From Fulvivirga imtechensis AK7 (lineage in GTDB: Bacteria > Bacteroidota > Bacteroidia > Cytophagales > Cyclobacteriaceae), in NCBI RefSeq assembly GCF_000331535.1, contig NZ_AMZN01000004.1:1-64000 (forward strand): DNA of 64,000 nucleotides, written 5' to 3'. Positions 1-9,152 of this stretch are shown here, piece after piece. The position numbers and the translations under genes are program-made. The notes below the pieces were generated by a model. It searched no databases and had not been told where the DNA came from. It saw only the letters and a list, made by a program, of their open reading frames with translations. How positions within the stretch are numbered: position 1 is the stretch's first letter; each line of letters starts with the position of its first letter.

Positions 1-25
1 TGAGGAGGCCTTTGGCCTGTCACGG

Positions 26-161
26 TGCTGACCGTAAGCGTCAGTATCGTTTCCAGATTTTATCAAACGGGATGTTGTTAATTCAGCATTCCTTTTTTTA
101 TGCAAAACATTTCAGGTCGAGGATGCTGACCGTTTAGCGTCAGTATCGTTTCCAGATTTTA
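26..161. repeat. Pair of direct repeats, about 37 bp each, at 26-62 and 124-161
   Basis: Two near-identical copies begin with TGCTGACCGT and run through GCGTCAGTATCGTTTCCAG into TTTTA, separated by about 61 bp. Each contains a small inverted repeat (CTGAC/GTCAG). They lie just upstream of the 5S-like stretch. No open reading frame is convincing here, and I do not recognise the repeat. Confidence 0.6.
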
Positions 162-217
162 TTATCACCCTGTACTGAAATAGGGCAGGTTTTTTTGTTT
201 TTTTAGTTTTAAAAAGC

Positions 218-332
218 TGTGCTCCGCGGCTTTTATAAACCTGTCGGACCCACCCTTTCTCATTCCGAACAGAGAAGTTAAGCCCTATCCCGATGGCTAT
301 CAAGGTTTCGGGAATAAGTAAAGTAAGACATA
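218..332 (+). pseudogene. Degenerate 5S rRNA-like sequence
   Basis: The segment around 247-296 carries the most conserved part of bacterial 5S rRNA: GGACCCACC, then CATTCCGAACAGAGAAGTTA, then AGCC and a GATGG block. Further on, GGGAATAAGTA resembles the GGGAGAGTAGGT block near the 3' end. The terminal helix cannot be formed convincingly, and several normally invariant positions are changed, for example in the GCCGATGGTA block. I infer a decayed 5S gene or a fragment left after rearrangement of an rRNA operon. A divergent working copy cannot be excluded. The rest of 333-577 is AT-rich with nothing recognisable. Confidence 0.5.
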
Positions 333-577
333 TAGACATGTTGCTAGGAAAAGTCAAAATAGATGCAAAAGTTTCAAACCGAATAATGCTGTGTAATCAT
401 CTGGCTATCAGTGTTTAATGAAAATATGTCATTGGATTTCCTAAGTTGTGAATAGCGTCTTAGTAAGTCATCTCACATCTCATATCTCAATACTAATTCG
501 TTTTTATGGGGCCTTAATTAGACTTCTTTTCGAATAATTAAATCATTTTATATTACTTTGTGTAAAATGAATAGTGA

Positions 578-3307
578 GTGAAAAAAATAGCGATAGTAAT
601 AACGATTGTCGTAGTCTTTTTAACGGCAGGGTATCTGGCCTATGATAAATGGTATAAGTATGAGGTTAGTACGTTGTGGGACAATGTGCCGGGCAATGCG
701 GTTATAGTTTTCGAATCTGGTCATACCATTGAATCATGGCAGCAGTTAAAGGCTTCCAGGCTATGGAATTCGTTACAACGGATCGAAGCCTTTTCAAATA
801 TTGATAAAAATATCGAAGGCATCGATAGTATTAGCAGTAGAGCTCGGGGTGTGGCCGGATTGCTCGGCAAGAACAGCCTTATATCTTTACATGTAACAGG
901 CAAGAACAACTTCGATTTTACTTTTTTTATCGATCTCAATAATCCATCGGCTCAGAATGTAGCTACTGATTTGCTCGAACATTTTAAGAGTAAAAAAGAA
1001 GTAACCTATGCTGAGCGCATTTACCAGGACTTCAAAATATCTGAGCTTACTTCATCAGCGAGGTCCTTTACGTACTTTATTAACAACAATGTTTTAGTAG
1101 GAAGCTTTACTTCATTTCTGGTTGAGGATGTGGTAAGATTAGTAAAGAATGACTATAAAGGTAGCTTTAAACAAAGTAACTACGAGCTATTCGATTTGCC
1201 GAAGTTAAGTAATGATGACGGCAATCTGTATATCAATATGGAAAGCACCTCTCTCTGGTTAAGTACATTCCTCAGGGCAGATAAAAGAAAGTCTGCGAGA
1301 AACGTACAAAACCTTGGAAGGTCATTATTCCTCGATATGGATCTTTCTGAGGATAAATTACTGTTAAATGGTTTTACCACCTTTAGCAGCAATATAGATT
1401 TTCTTAGTACTTTCAATGCTCAAAAACCGGTTAAAGCTGATGTTAAATATTATATTCCCAACAGAGCATCCTGGCTCTATCAGCTTGCTTTTACCGATCC
1501 TGAGATCTGGCATAATGAACTAAAAAAATACTGGGGAAAATATTCTCCTCAGTTTCTTACAGCCAGGCGTGATTTTGAACAGGAGTATAATCTGGATTTT
1601 TCAAAGATATATGATTGGATAGGGACAAGTGTCAGCCTGGTGCAATTAGAGCCGCTTAACTTCTCAGAAAATGAAAGAATAACTTTGGTACACTGCTCCG
1701 ATGTTACGGAGGCTCTGAATCAGCTAAATACTTTTTCCGAATCATTAGCACAGGCTCATGGCGATTCAGTGTATGTTGAAAATTTTGCCGAGTATGAGAT
1801 CAGAGAGCTAAAGGCTAAAGATTTTCCTAAAAATGCTTTCGGTCCCCAATTTGATGGATATGATGAATGCTACTTCACTTTGATGGGTGACTATATAGTT
1901 ATGGCTACAAGTATGCAAACCCTGAAAACGTTAGTTGAAGATTTAGAAGGCGAAAATACCTGGGGGCGTTCGGTCTCTTACAATAATTTTTTGGAAAGTA
2001 CACTTGAAGAGTCAAATATATCATTGATTTTCAATACCCGAAGGGTCTGGATGGAACTCACCTCGCAGGCAGACTCTCGTTGGCAACAGTTCTCAAATGA
2101 AAACGAACAGTCTTTGAAGAGCTTTGGCCTTGGATCTGTGCAATTTAGCCGGTTGGATGAAAATTTTTATACAAGCATAGCACTGCAGCACGAAGATCAG
2201 CCACAGCCTAAGGAGAAAAAGGTTTACGATGCGCTGAAAAGCACCGAGCTAAGTAATAAGATAATTACCAAACCGTATGTGGTGAAAAACCATACCAATA
2301 ATGGTTTGGAAGTAGCGGTGCAAGACTCTGCCTACAACTTTGTATTAATTGGAGTGGATGGTAATGTATTATGGAGAGATTCATTAGGACAAGCTATTGT
2401 ATCAGATATAGAGCAGGTCGATTACTACAAAAATGGTAAGTTGCAATATTTCTTCGCTACCAAATCTGCTTTACACATCATTGACCGATTAGGCAATTAT
2501 ATAGATGGATACCCGGTAAGGTTGGAGAATGTAAATATTAAATACGCATCGGTAGTAGATTATGATAAGAGCAAACGCTACAGGTTCTTGCTTGGGGATG
2601 AACGTGGTAATCTATATTTATTTAACAAGGAAGGGATTAGTCTCGAGGGGTGGTCACCCCGGGAATTGACTGGAAAGTTGGCTTCCAAACCTTTCCACAT
2701 TCGGGTAAGGGGGAAGGACTGTATAGTAGCTATTCAGCAGGATGGAGTAGTCAATGTTATGAATAGAAGAGGGGAAATGATGCCAGGGTTCCCTTTAAAC
2801 GTGGATGCCCGTATAAATACAAAGCCTTTTGTAAATATTGGTTCTGACTTCGATAAAACTATCTTCACACTTTTATCAAGAGAAGGACGTTTGATCAGGT
2901 TTAACCTTAGTGGCACTATTGTCAGTACGGAACAGCTATACAAACCAACTAAAGAAACCAGGTTTGAACTCATCCCAGATGCTTTGGATAAGACCTATAT
3001 TATTGCCAGACAAGATATGTCCCGGTTGGTATTGCTATCTCCAGACCATAAAGAGATTATTTCCAAAGACTACCTGAGTTCCGGGCAGTTGTACGTGCAA
3101 TACTACGATCTTGGATCTGATCATAAGATATATGCTATTACCGATAAAGCTCAGGATTTCACCTACATTTATGATGGGGCGGGAAAACTGATCAGCTCGC
3201 GTCCAATTGACAGTGAGCAGGAAATTGCATTGATGTACTTTGATTCTACAGGAAAATATCAGGTGTATGTGGTGTCTGCTGATACCTTTAAAGTTTTAAG
3301 TTTTTAA
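578..3307 (+). CDS. Membrane-anchored protein with C-terminal beta-propeller-like region, function unknown
   Basis: This 909-aa protein starts at a GTG codon. It has one N-terminal hydrophobic segment (about residues 4-22, no lipobox) that probably serves as signal anchor, so most of the chain should lie in the periplasm. Residues about 30-560 form a domain I cannot name with certainty; it is reminiscent of DUF3352-type proteins. From about 570 to the end there are repeated short strands (for example IDRLGNYIDGYPVRL and VMNRRGEMMPGFPLNV) of the kind seen in PQQ- or WD-like propellers. The next gene, an MscS-type channel, begins 7 bp downstream, so the two are probably co-transcribed. No catalytic motif is visible. 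Confidence 0.8.
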   Translation: MKKIAIVITIVVVFLTAGYLAYDKWYKYEVSTLWDNVPGNAVIVFESGHTIESWQQLKASRLWNSLQRIEAFSNIDKNIEGIDSISSRARGVAGLLGKNSLISLHVTGKNNFDFTFFIDLNNPSAQNVATDLLEHFKSKKEVTYAERIYQDFKISELTSSARSFTYFINNNVLVGSFTSFLVEDVVRLVKNDYKGSFKQSNYELFDLPKLSNDDGNLYINMESTSLWLSTFLRADKRKSARNVQNLGRSLFLDMDLSEDKLLLNGFTTFSSNIDFLSTFNAQKPVKADVKYYIPNRASWLYQLAFTDPEIWHNELKKYWGKYSPQFLTARRDFEQEYNLDFSKIYDWIGTSVSLVQLEPLNFSENERITLVHCSDVTEALNQLNTFSESLAQAHGDSVYVENFAEYEIRELKAKDFPKNAFGPQFDGYDECYFTLMGDYIVMATSMQTLKTLVEDLEGENTWGRSVSYNNFLESTLEESNISLIFNTRRVWMELTSQADSRWQQFSNENEQSLKSFGLGSVQFSRLDENFYTSIALQHEDQPQPKEKKVYDALKSTELSNKIITKPYVVKNHTNNGLEVAVQDSAYNFVLIGVDGNVLWRDSLGQAIVSDIEQVDYYKNGKLQYFFATKSALHIIDRLGNYIDGYPVRLENVNIKYASVVDYDKSKRYRFLLGDERGNLYLFNKEGISLEGWSPRELTGKLASKPFHIRVRGKDCIVAIQQDGVVNVMNRRGEMMPGFPLNVDARINTKPFVNIGSDFDKTIFTLLSREGRLIRFNLSGTIVSTEQLYKPTKETRFELIPDALDKTYIIARQDMSRLVLLSPDHKEIISKDYLSSGQLYVQYYDLGSDHKIYAITDKAQDFTYIYDGAGKLISSRPIDSEQEIALMYFDSTGKYQVYVVSADTFKVLSF

Positions 3308-3314
3308 TAATCTA

Positions 3315-4946
3315 ATGATGAGAATTGTTTTATGTATAATCTTGTGCTTTTGCGTTTCCGTGCAGTTGCTTGCACAAAAAAATATAAAAGATACGCTTGA
3401 GTATAGCCTTGTTACCCCGTATCACACGGTTTTTACGCATCTGAAGTATCTTCAGGATGATAGTTATCACCCGGGGATTGCTGCAAAAGCGCTGCACCCG
3501 GAATATGCTGAAGGCGAAAAAGCTGAGAACTTGGCCATACAATTAAAACAGATTTTAGATGGCCGAGGTATTTATATTGATCTTGATGAGATTCCCCGAA
3601 CAACAGAATATAAGGACTCAGTAACTAATAAATATAGGTATTATCTTACCAAGAAATATCCGGATCTATACCTGGAAAGAGTCGGTAAGCGCTGGTATTA
3701 TTCTGGCAAGACTATAAATAGCATTCCAAAATGGCATAGTGAAGTTTACCCTTTTGGAACGAACAAACTTCTTGATCTGCTCCCCTCGCTTGGTAGCACT
3801 AAAATCCTGGGTTTGTATGCATGGCAGTTAATAGGCATTCTGTTTCTGATTGTTATGTCTTTTCTGCTCCATAAGCTGTTTACATTCCTTATTGAAAAGG
3901 TCATTATTCAGGTATTGCTGAGGTTGGGTTATAAGAAATTGGCCGATGAAGTAGTGGTGCCTGTTGCCAAGCCGATAAGCTTTTTAGTCATATTTCCTTT
4001 ATTAATACTTCTGGTGCCGGTGCTACAACTCCCGATCACCATGAGTGAATACGTAATACTTGCACTTCGAGCTATTTGGCCTGTTTTTGCCATCGTATTT
4101 TTCTACAGACTGGTGGATATAGTTAGTATTTACCTGAGCAAACTGGCTGACAAAACCGAGAGTACGCTTGACGATCAACTTGTTCCTTTACTGAGAAAGG
4201 TATTGAAAACCTTTGTAGTGGTTGTTGGTGGCTTGTTCATCCTGGATAACCTGGAATTTGATATCACTGGCCTTATTGCAGGACTGTCTATCGGAGGACT
4301 GGCCTTTGCTTTGGCCGCTCAGGATACTATAAAAAACTTCTTTGGATCACTGATGATATTCGTTGACCGCCCTTTTCAGGTGGGAGATTGGATTACTTCA
4401 GGCAATGTTGACGGTACTGTTGAAGAAGTGGGTTTCAGATCAACAAGAATACGGACTTTTAGAAATTCACTGATGTACATCCCTAATGGAGTGATCACCA
4501 ATCAGATGATAGATAACCATGGGTTAAGGGTATACAGACGTTTTATGACTAATATAGCGCTTACCTATGATACACCGCCGGATCTGATCGAGGTGTTCGT
4601 TGACGGGCTTAAGGAAATCGTAAAGAAGCACTCCCATACCAGAAAGGATTACTACGAGATCCATTTTAATGATATGGCTGACTCTTCTCTAAATGTTCTG
4701 TTCTATATATTCTTTCAGGTGCCTACATGGTCTGAGGAATTAAGAGCCAGACATGAAATATTACTTCAGATAGTTCGATTAGCAGAAGCTCTTGGTGTTA
4801 ATTTTGCCTTTCCTACCCAGACGCTACATGTGGAGACTTTCCCGGAAAAGAAGGGCAACTCGCCACAGTATATTAAAAGTACTCCCGATTTGAAGAAAAA
4901 GCTCGAAGACTATCTTAACAGCAACAAACCTCCTGATACTCAGTAG
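3315..4946 (+). CDS. MscS-family mechanosensitive channel
   Basis: The 543-aa protein has a cleavable signal peptide (residues 1-20), a periplasmic N-terminal region of about 140 residues, and four to five membrane segments between about 165 and 350. The MscS pore-lining helix follows (GLIAGLSIGGLAFALAAQDT), then the beta domain with FVDRPFQVGDWI and the VEEVGFRSTRIRT motif. The family opens under membrane tension and releases solutes on osmotic downshock. The protein is longer than E. coli MscS (286 aa) because of the N-terminal extension. Its 3' end abuts that of the convergent bioA with no intergenic base. Confidence 0.93.
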   Translation: MMRIVLCIILCFCVSVQLLAQKNIKDTLEYSLVTPYHTVFTHLKYLQDDSYHPGIAAKALHPEYAEGEKAENLAIQLKQILDGRGIYIDLDEIPRTTEYKDSVTNKYRYYLTKKYPDLYLERVGKRWYYSGKTINSIPKWHSEVYPFGTNKLLDLLPSLGSTKILGLYAWQLIGILFLIVMSFLLHKLFTFLIEKVIIQVLLRLGYKKLADEVVVPVAKPISFLVIFPLLILLVPVLQLPITMSEYVILALRAIWPVFAIVFFYRLVDIVSIYLSKLADKTESTLDDQLVPLLRKVLKTFVVVVGGLFILDNLEFDITGLIAGLSIGGLAFALAAQDTIKNFFGSLMIFVDRPFQVGDWITSGNVDGTVEEVGFRSTRIRTFRNSLMYIPNGVITNQMIDNHGLRVYRRFMTNIALTYDTPPDLIEVFVDGLKEIVKKHSHTRKDYYEIHFNDMADSSLNVLFYIFFQVPTWSEELRARHEILLQIVRLAEALGVNFAFPTQTLHVETFPEKKGNSPQYIKSTPDLKKKLEDYLNSNKPPDTQ

Positions 4947-6218
4947 TCATAATTCTTTTAAAAACTGCTCTATTGATGAGTACACTTTTTCGAGTTCATT
5001 ATTCTGAATAACAAAGGGAGGTAGCACGTAGATGACATTACCAAGTGGTCTTAAGAGAATGTCCTTTTCAAGGAAGTAGGGATATATTCTTTTTCTCACC
5101 TCGTTAAAATATGAGGTGCCATCTCCAGTATTCAATTCTACAGCTAGCAAGGTGCCCAGGTTTCGGGTCTTTTTGACCGTTTTGAAACTATTAAACCTGC
5201 TTGCGGCTTTCTTCTGCTGGTCGGAGATCCTTTTAATGGCTTCCTGGCATTCGGCCTTCATCAACAATTCAAAACTTGCATTAGCAGTTGCGCATGCTAT
5301 AGGATTAGCGGTAAATGAGTGACCGTGGAAGAATGTTTTCAGTGTATCTTCAGATTCATACGCTGATACAATTTTTTGTGAGCAGGAAGTAATTCCCAGA
5401 GCCATTGTTCCTCCTGTCAGCCCTTTAGACAGGCACATGATATCCGGGTTATTTTCGAGGTGGTCAGTTGCGAATAGCTTGCCTGTTCTGCCAAACCCGG
5501 TCATGACTTCATCTGCTATGCAAATCACGTCATTATCCTGAGCAAAGCTGATCATTGAATCCAGTATGTCTTTACTGTACACCCGCATTCCTCCGGCTCC
5601 TTGTAACAATGGCTCAAATATGAAAGCACCCACCTGTCCATAACTTACAAGGGACTTGAACTGATCCAATACCTCACTGTCATTTTCTCCGGTGGGAAAA
5701 TCTATGAACTCAACATCGAACAGGTAAGGGTTGAACGGGCTGGAAAAAGGGCTTCTTTCACCAACAGACATAGCACCAAATGTATCTCCATGGTACGCGC
5801 CATTGAGCGCTATAGTCTTCTTTTTATCTATGCCCTGGTTGTACCAGTATTGAAAAGCCATTTTTAGGGCTACTTCTACAGATGTGCTGCCATTGTCAGA
5901 AAAGAAAACTTTCTTTTGATTGGGGGGCAATATCTTCATTAAATTCTCCGCAAGCCTGATAGCTGGCTGATGAGTGAAACCAGCAAAGATCACATGCTCC
6001 AGTTGCCCGGCTTGTTCTGCAATAGCCGCTGCTATGTACGGATGGCTGTGTCCGTGAATATTGACCCACCATGATGAGACGGCATCAAGTATAGCTCTGC
6101 CGTCAGAAGTATAAAGGTACGGACCTTTGGCGCTTTCTATGAATATGGGGGCCGCTCCACCGAGCAGTGAAGTGAAAGGGTGCCATATTAATTCTTTATC
6201 CTTTTCGAGCCAGTTCAT
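4947..6218 (-). CDS. bioA: Adenosylmethionine-8-amino-7-oxononanoate aminotransferase
   Basis: PLP enzyme of class-III aminotransferases that converts 8-amino-7-oxononanoate (KAPA) to 7,8-diaminononanoate using S-adenosylmethionine. Visible hallmarks are the N-terminal IWHPFT, the SSWWVNIHGHSHP substrate-pocket motif, DEVMTGFGRTG, and the SKGLTGG lysine that binds PLP. I chose the ATG at 6218 (MNWLEKDKELIWHPF) because it matches the usual BioA N-terminus. An in-frame ATG at 6245 would add nine residues and deepen the overlap with bioD. The gene is last in a minus-strand bioF-bioD-bioA operon and overlaps bioD by 23 bp. bioB and bioC are not in the window. Confidence 0.95.
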   Translation of the reverse strand: MNWLEKDKELIWHPFTSLLGGAAPIFIESAKGPYLYTSDGRAILDAVSSWWVNIHGHSHPYIAAAIAEQAGQLEHVIFAGFTHQPAIRLAENLMKILPPNQKKVFFSDNGSTSVEVALKMAFQYWYNQGIDKKKTIALNGAYHGDTFGAMSVGERSPFSSPFNPYLFDVEFIDFPTGENDSEVLDQFKSLVSYGQVGAFIFEPLLQGAGGMRVYSKDILDSMISFAQDNDVICIADEVMTGFGRTGKLFATDHLENNPDIMCLSKGLTGGTMALGITSCSQKIVSAYESEDTLKTFFHGHSFTANPIACATANASFELLMKAECQEAIKRISDQQKKAASRFNSFKTVKKTRNLGTLLAVELNTGDGTSYFNEVRKRIYPYFLEKDILLRPLGNVIYVLPPFVIQNNELEKVYSSIEQFLKEL

Positions 6219-6819
6219 TCCAGTTATAGTTAAATTCGTTAGCATATTTCTTTATCACCACAGGATCTATTTGCCCTTCAGGTTTAATATGAAGCAGGCA
6301 TGGTACCTGAGCGTATTTCAATATGATGCTTTCGGTAGATGGTGTTGAAATGCCATTGAAAATGATCCCTTTCAGGGGGTAACCCCTTGATTTAATTACC
6401 TCCAGGGAAAGTAGGGTATGGTTTATGCTTCCCAAATAAATATTCGACACCAGTATCAGTTCTGCATTGAAACGAGGTATCATGTCAACGATAAGTTCGT
6501 CATTGTTAATCGGCACCATTAAACCACCAGCTCCTTCTATCACCAGGGAATTTGATGTATGAGGAAGGTTAAAGTCACTTACCTGAATCTTTTTTTCTTC
6601 TACAGCAGCCGCGGCATGAGGAGAGGCTGGGGTCTCCAGTAGATGCCTTTCAGGATGTATTACAAGGTGCTCAGATACCAACTGGCGGATTGTATCACTG
6701 TCGGTAGGTCTGCCTGCCTGAATGGGTTTCCAATAATCTGCTTGTAAAGCTTCGACAAGTATGGCCGAAGCTATCGTTTTTCCACTGTCTGTACCAATAG
6801 CACTTATGAAATAATTCAT
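6196..6819 (-). CDS. bioD: ATP-dependent dethiobiotin synthetase
   Basis: This 207-aa P-loop protein has the BioD nucleotide-binding motif GTDSGKT at residues 9-15 and the VIEGAGGLMVPIN segment that follows the second strand of the fold. The enzyme carboxylates 7,8-diaminononanoate with CO2 and ATP to form the ureido ring of dethiobiotin. Its length is close to the family norm (about 220 aa). The start codon overlaps the stop of bioF by 4 bp (ATGA type), and its 3' end overlaps the start of bioA, so the three genes are almost certainly translated from one message. Confidence 0.95.
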   Translation of the reverse strand: MNYFISAIGTDSGKTIASAILVEALQADYWKPIQAGRPTDSDTIRQLVSEHLVIHPERHLLETPASPHAAAAVEEKKIQVSDFNLPHTSNSLVIEGAGGLMVPINNDELIVDMIPRFNAELILVSNIYLGSINHTLLSLEVIKSRGYPLKGIIFNGISTPSTESIILKYAQVPCLLHIKPEGQIDPVVIKKYANEFNYNWNELARKG

Positions 6820-7940
6820 AGGACTGCTAAACTATGAATCAATCCTGAAATATCATCGTCAGAGTTATAGATATGCAGGCAAATCCGTAATCTTTCTTCC
6901 CCCTTTTTAACAGTAGGAGACAAAATGGCCCTGATATCATACCCCTTATTTTGAAGGTAGTTCGCTATGCCTTTTGCCTGATCATTGCCGGGAATTACAA
7001 TAGTTTGTATGGGATGATCCAGTGAAGTACGTGTAAACCGGCTGGCAAGATATTGGGTAAACTGTGTATTAAAATATTTAACCCGATCTTTGGCTTGATC
7101 CTGAAGGTGAATGTGTGAGGATAGGTAGGTAAATGCCATTTCGATGGAGGTAATACTATGAGGACTCAATGCAGTTGTATAGATAAATGGCCTTGCAAAG
7201 TTGACCAGGTAGTCGCGAAGTAATTGGTCACAAGCGACTGCTGCACCATGAATCCCCATTGCTTTGCCAAATGTATAAACGCGGATGCTGATCTTATCTT
7301 GCAAATGCAGCTCACACGATAGCCCGCTACCCTGCGGGCCAATTACGCCCGTTGAATGCGCCTCATCCAGAATCACCTGGGCTTGATATTTTTCAGAGAG
7401 CGTCACTAGATCTTCGAGAGGGCAAGCGTCTCCATCCATGGAATAAATGGATTCCACGGCTATGAAAGCATTTCCTGTAGCGGTTTTTAGTTTTGATTCC
7501 AGGTCATCCAGATCATTGTGTCTGAAACTGTACCTGTTTGCCAGGCTGAGTCTTGCACCATCCTTAATGGAAGCATGTGATAGCTCATCATACAAGATGG
7601 TATCACCGCGTTGAGGGAGGCTGGACAGTACTGCAAGATTGGCCGAATACCCGGAGTTAAAGATGAGCGAATTTTGGGATTTAAAGATCTGAGCCAGATA
7701 ATGCTCAACTTTTTCAGTGTATGCCGAGTTACCAGATAGTAACCTGGAACCTGTTGCTCCGTTGGTATTCAGTTCCTTCACCTTATCGTCTATCAAATTT
7801 TTCAGGGCTTTAGAGCGGGCGAACCCAAGGTAATCATTGGATGTGAAATCGATCAGTCCCGGCTTGACTGTAAGGTGTCGTAATGACTGGTTTTCTTTTC
7901 GTGATTCAAGTTGTTTTGAAAGACGATCTTTAAAATTCAT
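6816..7940 (-). CDS. bioF: 8-amino-7-oxononanoate synthase
   Basis: This 374-aa PLP enzyme of the alpha-oxoamine synthase family condenses pimeloyl-ACP (or -CoA) with L-alanine to KAPA. Visible motifs are NDYLG near residue 36, the glycine-rich GATGSRLLSGN, DEAHSTGVIGPQGSG at about 192, and the PLP lysine in FGKAMGIHGAA at about 224. It is the first gene of the minus-strand biotin operon. The 53-bp gap to the divergent LpxR-like gene must hold promoters for both directions, and I saw no obvious BirA-type operator there. Confidence 0.94.
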   Translation of the reverse strand: MNFKDRLSKQLESRKENQSLRHLTVKPGLIDFTSNDYLGFARSKALKNLIDDKVKELNTNGATGSRLLSGNSAYTEKVEHYLAQIFKSQNSLIFNSGYSANLAVLSSLPQRGDTILYDELSHASIKDGARLSLANRYSFRHNDLDDLESKLKTATGNAFIAVESIYSMDGDACPLEDLVTLSEKYQAQVILDEAHSTGVIGPQGSGLSCELHLQDKISIRVYTFGKAMGIHGAAVACDQLLRDYLVNFARPFIYTTALSPHSITSIEMAFTYLSSHIHLQDQAKDRVKYFNTQFTQYLASRFTRTSLDHPIQTIVIPGNDQAKGIANYLQNKGYDIRAILSPTVKKGEERLRICLHIYNSDDDISGLIHSLAVL

Positions 7941-7993
7941 TTGAAAATGTTATATTTATAAGCTAAGTTAAGTAATAAATTGTCTATAGTGGT

Positions 7994-8986
7994 ATGAATA
8001 GGGTTCTCTACGGAATCTTGGTTCTTTTCTTTTTTGTAATTGAACTGCCGTCAGTTTTTGGTCAGGTGTCTTTTAAAAGTCATCGCATGGATCGCGAACT
8101 ATTGTTTAGGTATGACAATGATCTGATCTTTATGACAGACCGGTACTATACCTCTGGCGTGAACATTACTTACAGCCGATTGATCAAACCGGAAAGTGAT
8201 TTCTATAAGTTTTTTTGCAGCAAAAAATCCGATAGCTCAAAGCTTATAACTCATTATGACTATGGCCATAAAATGTTTACTCCTCGAAAAATTTCAGAAA
8301 AGGATGTTGAAGATTTTGACCGGCCATATGCAGGTTGGCATTACGTAGCGTTGCGGGTTCAAAACTTTCCAAACTTTAATAATACGAACAAGTATCAGAT
8401 AGAGGTGGGCCTTGTTGGCGAAGTCTCCGGAATAGGTCAGTTTCAGGAGTGGTGGCATGATAAGTTAGGTATCATGCAGCCAAAGGGCTGGGAGCACGAA
8501 ATTGAAAATGAGTTGGTTATAAATCTTACATATAACAGGCTAAGGAGTTGGGGATTGATAAAAGGAGTGGATATTATTACTGATTCGGGGGTTAAATTTG
8601 GTAACGGACAAAACAAGCTTTCACAGGGGGCGACCCTGCGATTAGGTGATTTTAATACATTGAACAATTCGGGATTTAGTGAGAGTAGGGTATCTTTCAA
8701 AAGGCCGAAATATAATCCTGTGAAAGATGAAATAGATGAGGTATTCTTTTTCTACGGTGTTACAGCGCATCAAGTGCTAAGCAATATATTCATTCAAGGT
8801 AGCCTTCTTAGCGATGACAGCCCCCACACGGAACATTTGGAAGAATTTGTGATTACACGACAATGGGGTATTATGCTTAGCAATTATTACACTACTTTTT
8901 ACTTTACCGTTCACCGGATAAGCCCTGAGGTGGTAGGTGGAAGGGTTCATAGGTTTCTTAGCTTGAATTTATCTTTCAGGTTCTAA
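7994..8986 (+). CDS. LpxR-like outer-membrane lipid A 3'-O-deacylase family protein (DUF2219)
   Basis: A 330-aa protein with a signal peptide cleaved after VFGQ (about residue 24). The chain then shows the family signatures: YDNDLIFMTDRYYTSG, resembling the NDxxxxTDRYYTxG block that holds the catalytic Asn-Asp and Thr of LpxR, and FDRPYAGWHY. The C-terminus ends in alternating hydrophobic residues and a final Phe (SLNLSFRF), typical of an outer-membrane barrel. The known member removes the 3'-acyloxyacyl group of lipid A; the substrate here is not proven. The stop codon sits directly against a repeat A element. Confidence 0.8.
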   Translation: MNRVLYGILVLFFFVIELPSVFGQVSFKSHRMDRELLFRYDNDLIFMTDRYYTSGVNITYSRLIKPESDFYKFFCSKKSDSSKLITHYDYGHKMFTPRKISEKDVEDFDRPYAGWHYVALRVQNFPNFNNTNKYQIEVGLVGEVSGIGQFQEWWHDKLGIMQPKGWEHEIENELVINLTYNRLRSWGLIKGVDIITDSGVKFGNGQNKLSQGATLRLGDFNTLNNSGFSESRVSFKRPKYNPVKDEIDEVFFFYGVTAHQVLSNIFIQGSLLSDDSPHTEHLEEFVITRQWGIMLSNYYTTFYFTVHRISPEVVGGRVHRFLSLNLSFRF

Positions 8987-9152
8987 ATTACGCGGGTATG
9001 ATGTAAATGCGCCCTTAATAGCACTCTAACAAAGGAAGGATCGCACCAGAAAAACTACTGCCATTTCATTGCTGAGTAAGATTCTTCGTACCTGAGAATG
9101 GTTAAAAGGGAGTTTTTGTGCTTTGGAATTACATCGAACCCGCGTTAAATTA
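8983..9152. repeat. Repeat A copy 1, lying flush between two convergent genes
   Basis: A diverged member of the repeat A family. The left end ACGCGGGTATGATGTAA and the right end TTACATCGAACCCGCGT are inverted repeats of each other. The interior keeps AGTAAGATTCTTCGT, the family core. It fills the whole gap between the stop codon of the LpxR-like gene (8984-8986) and the stop of the minus-strand SDR (9150-9152). The folded palindrome could serve both genes as a transcription stop. Confidence 0.65.

Noticed and set aside
112-357. 81-codon minus-strand reading frame across the 5S-like stretch
   Set aside because: Its NFSVRNEKGW-type translation comes from reading 5S rRNA sequence backwards, a well-known artefact.
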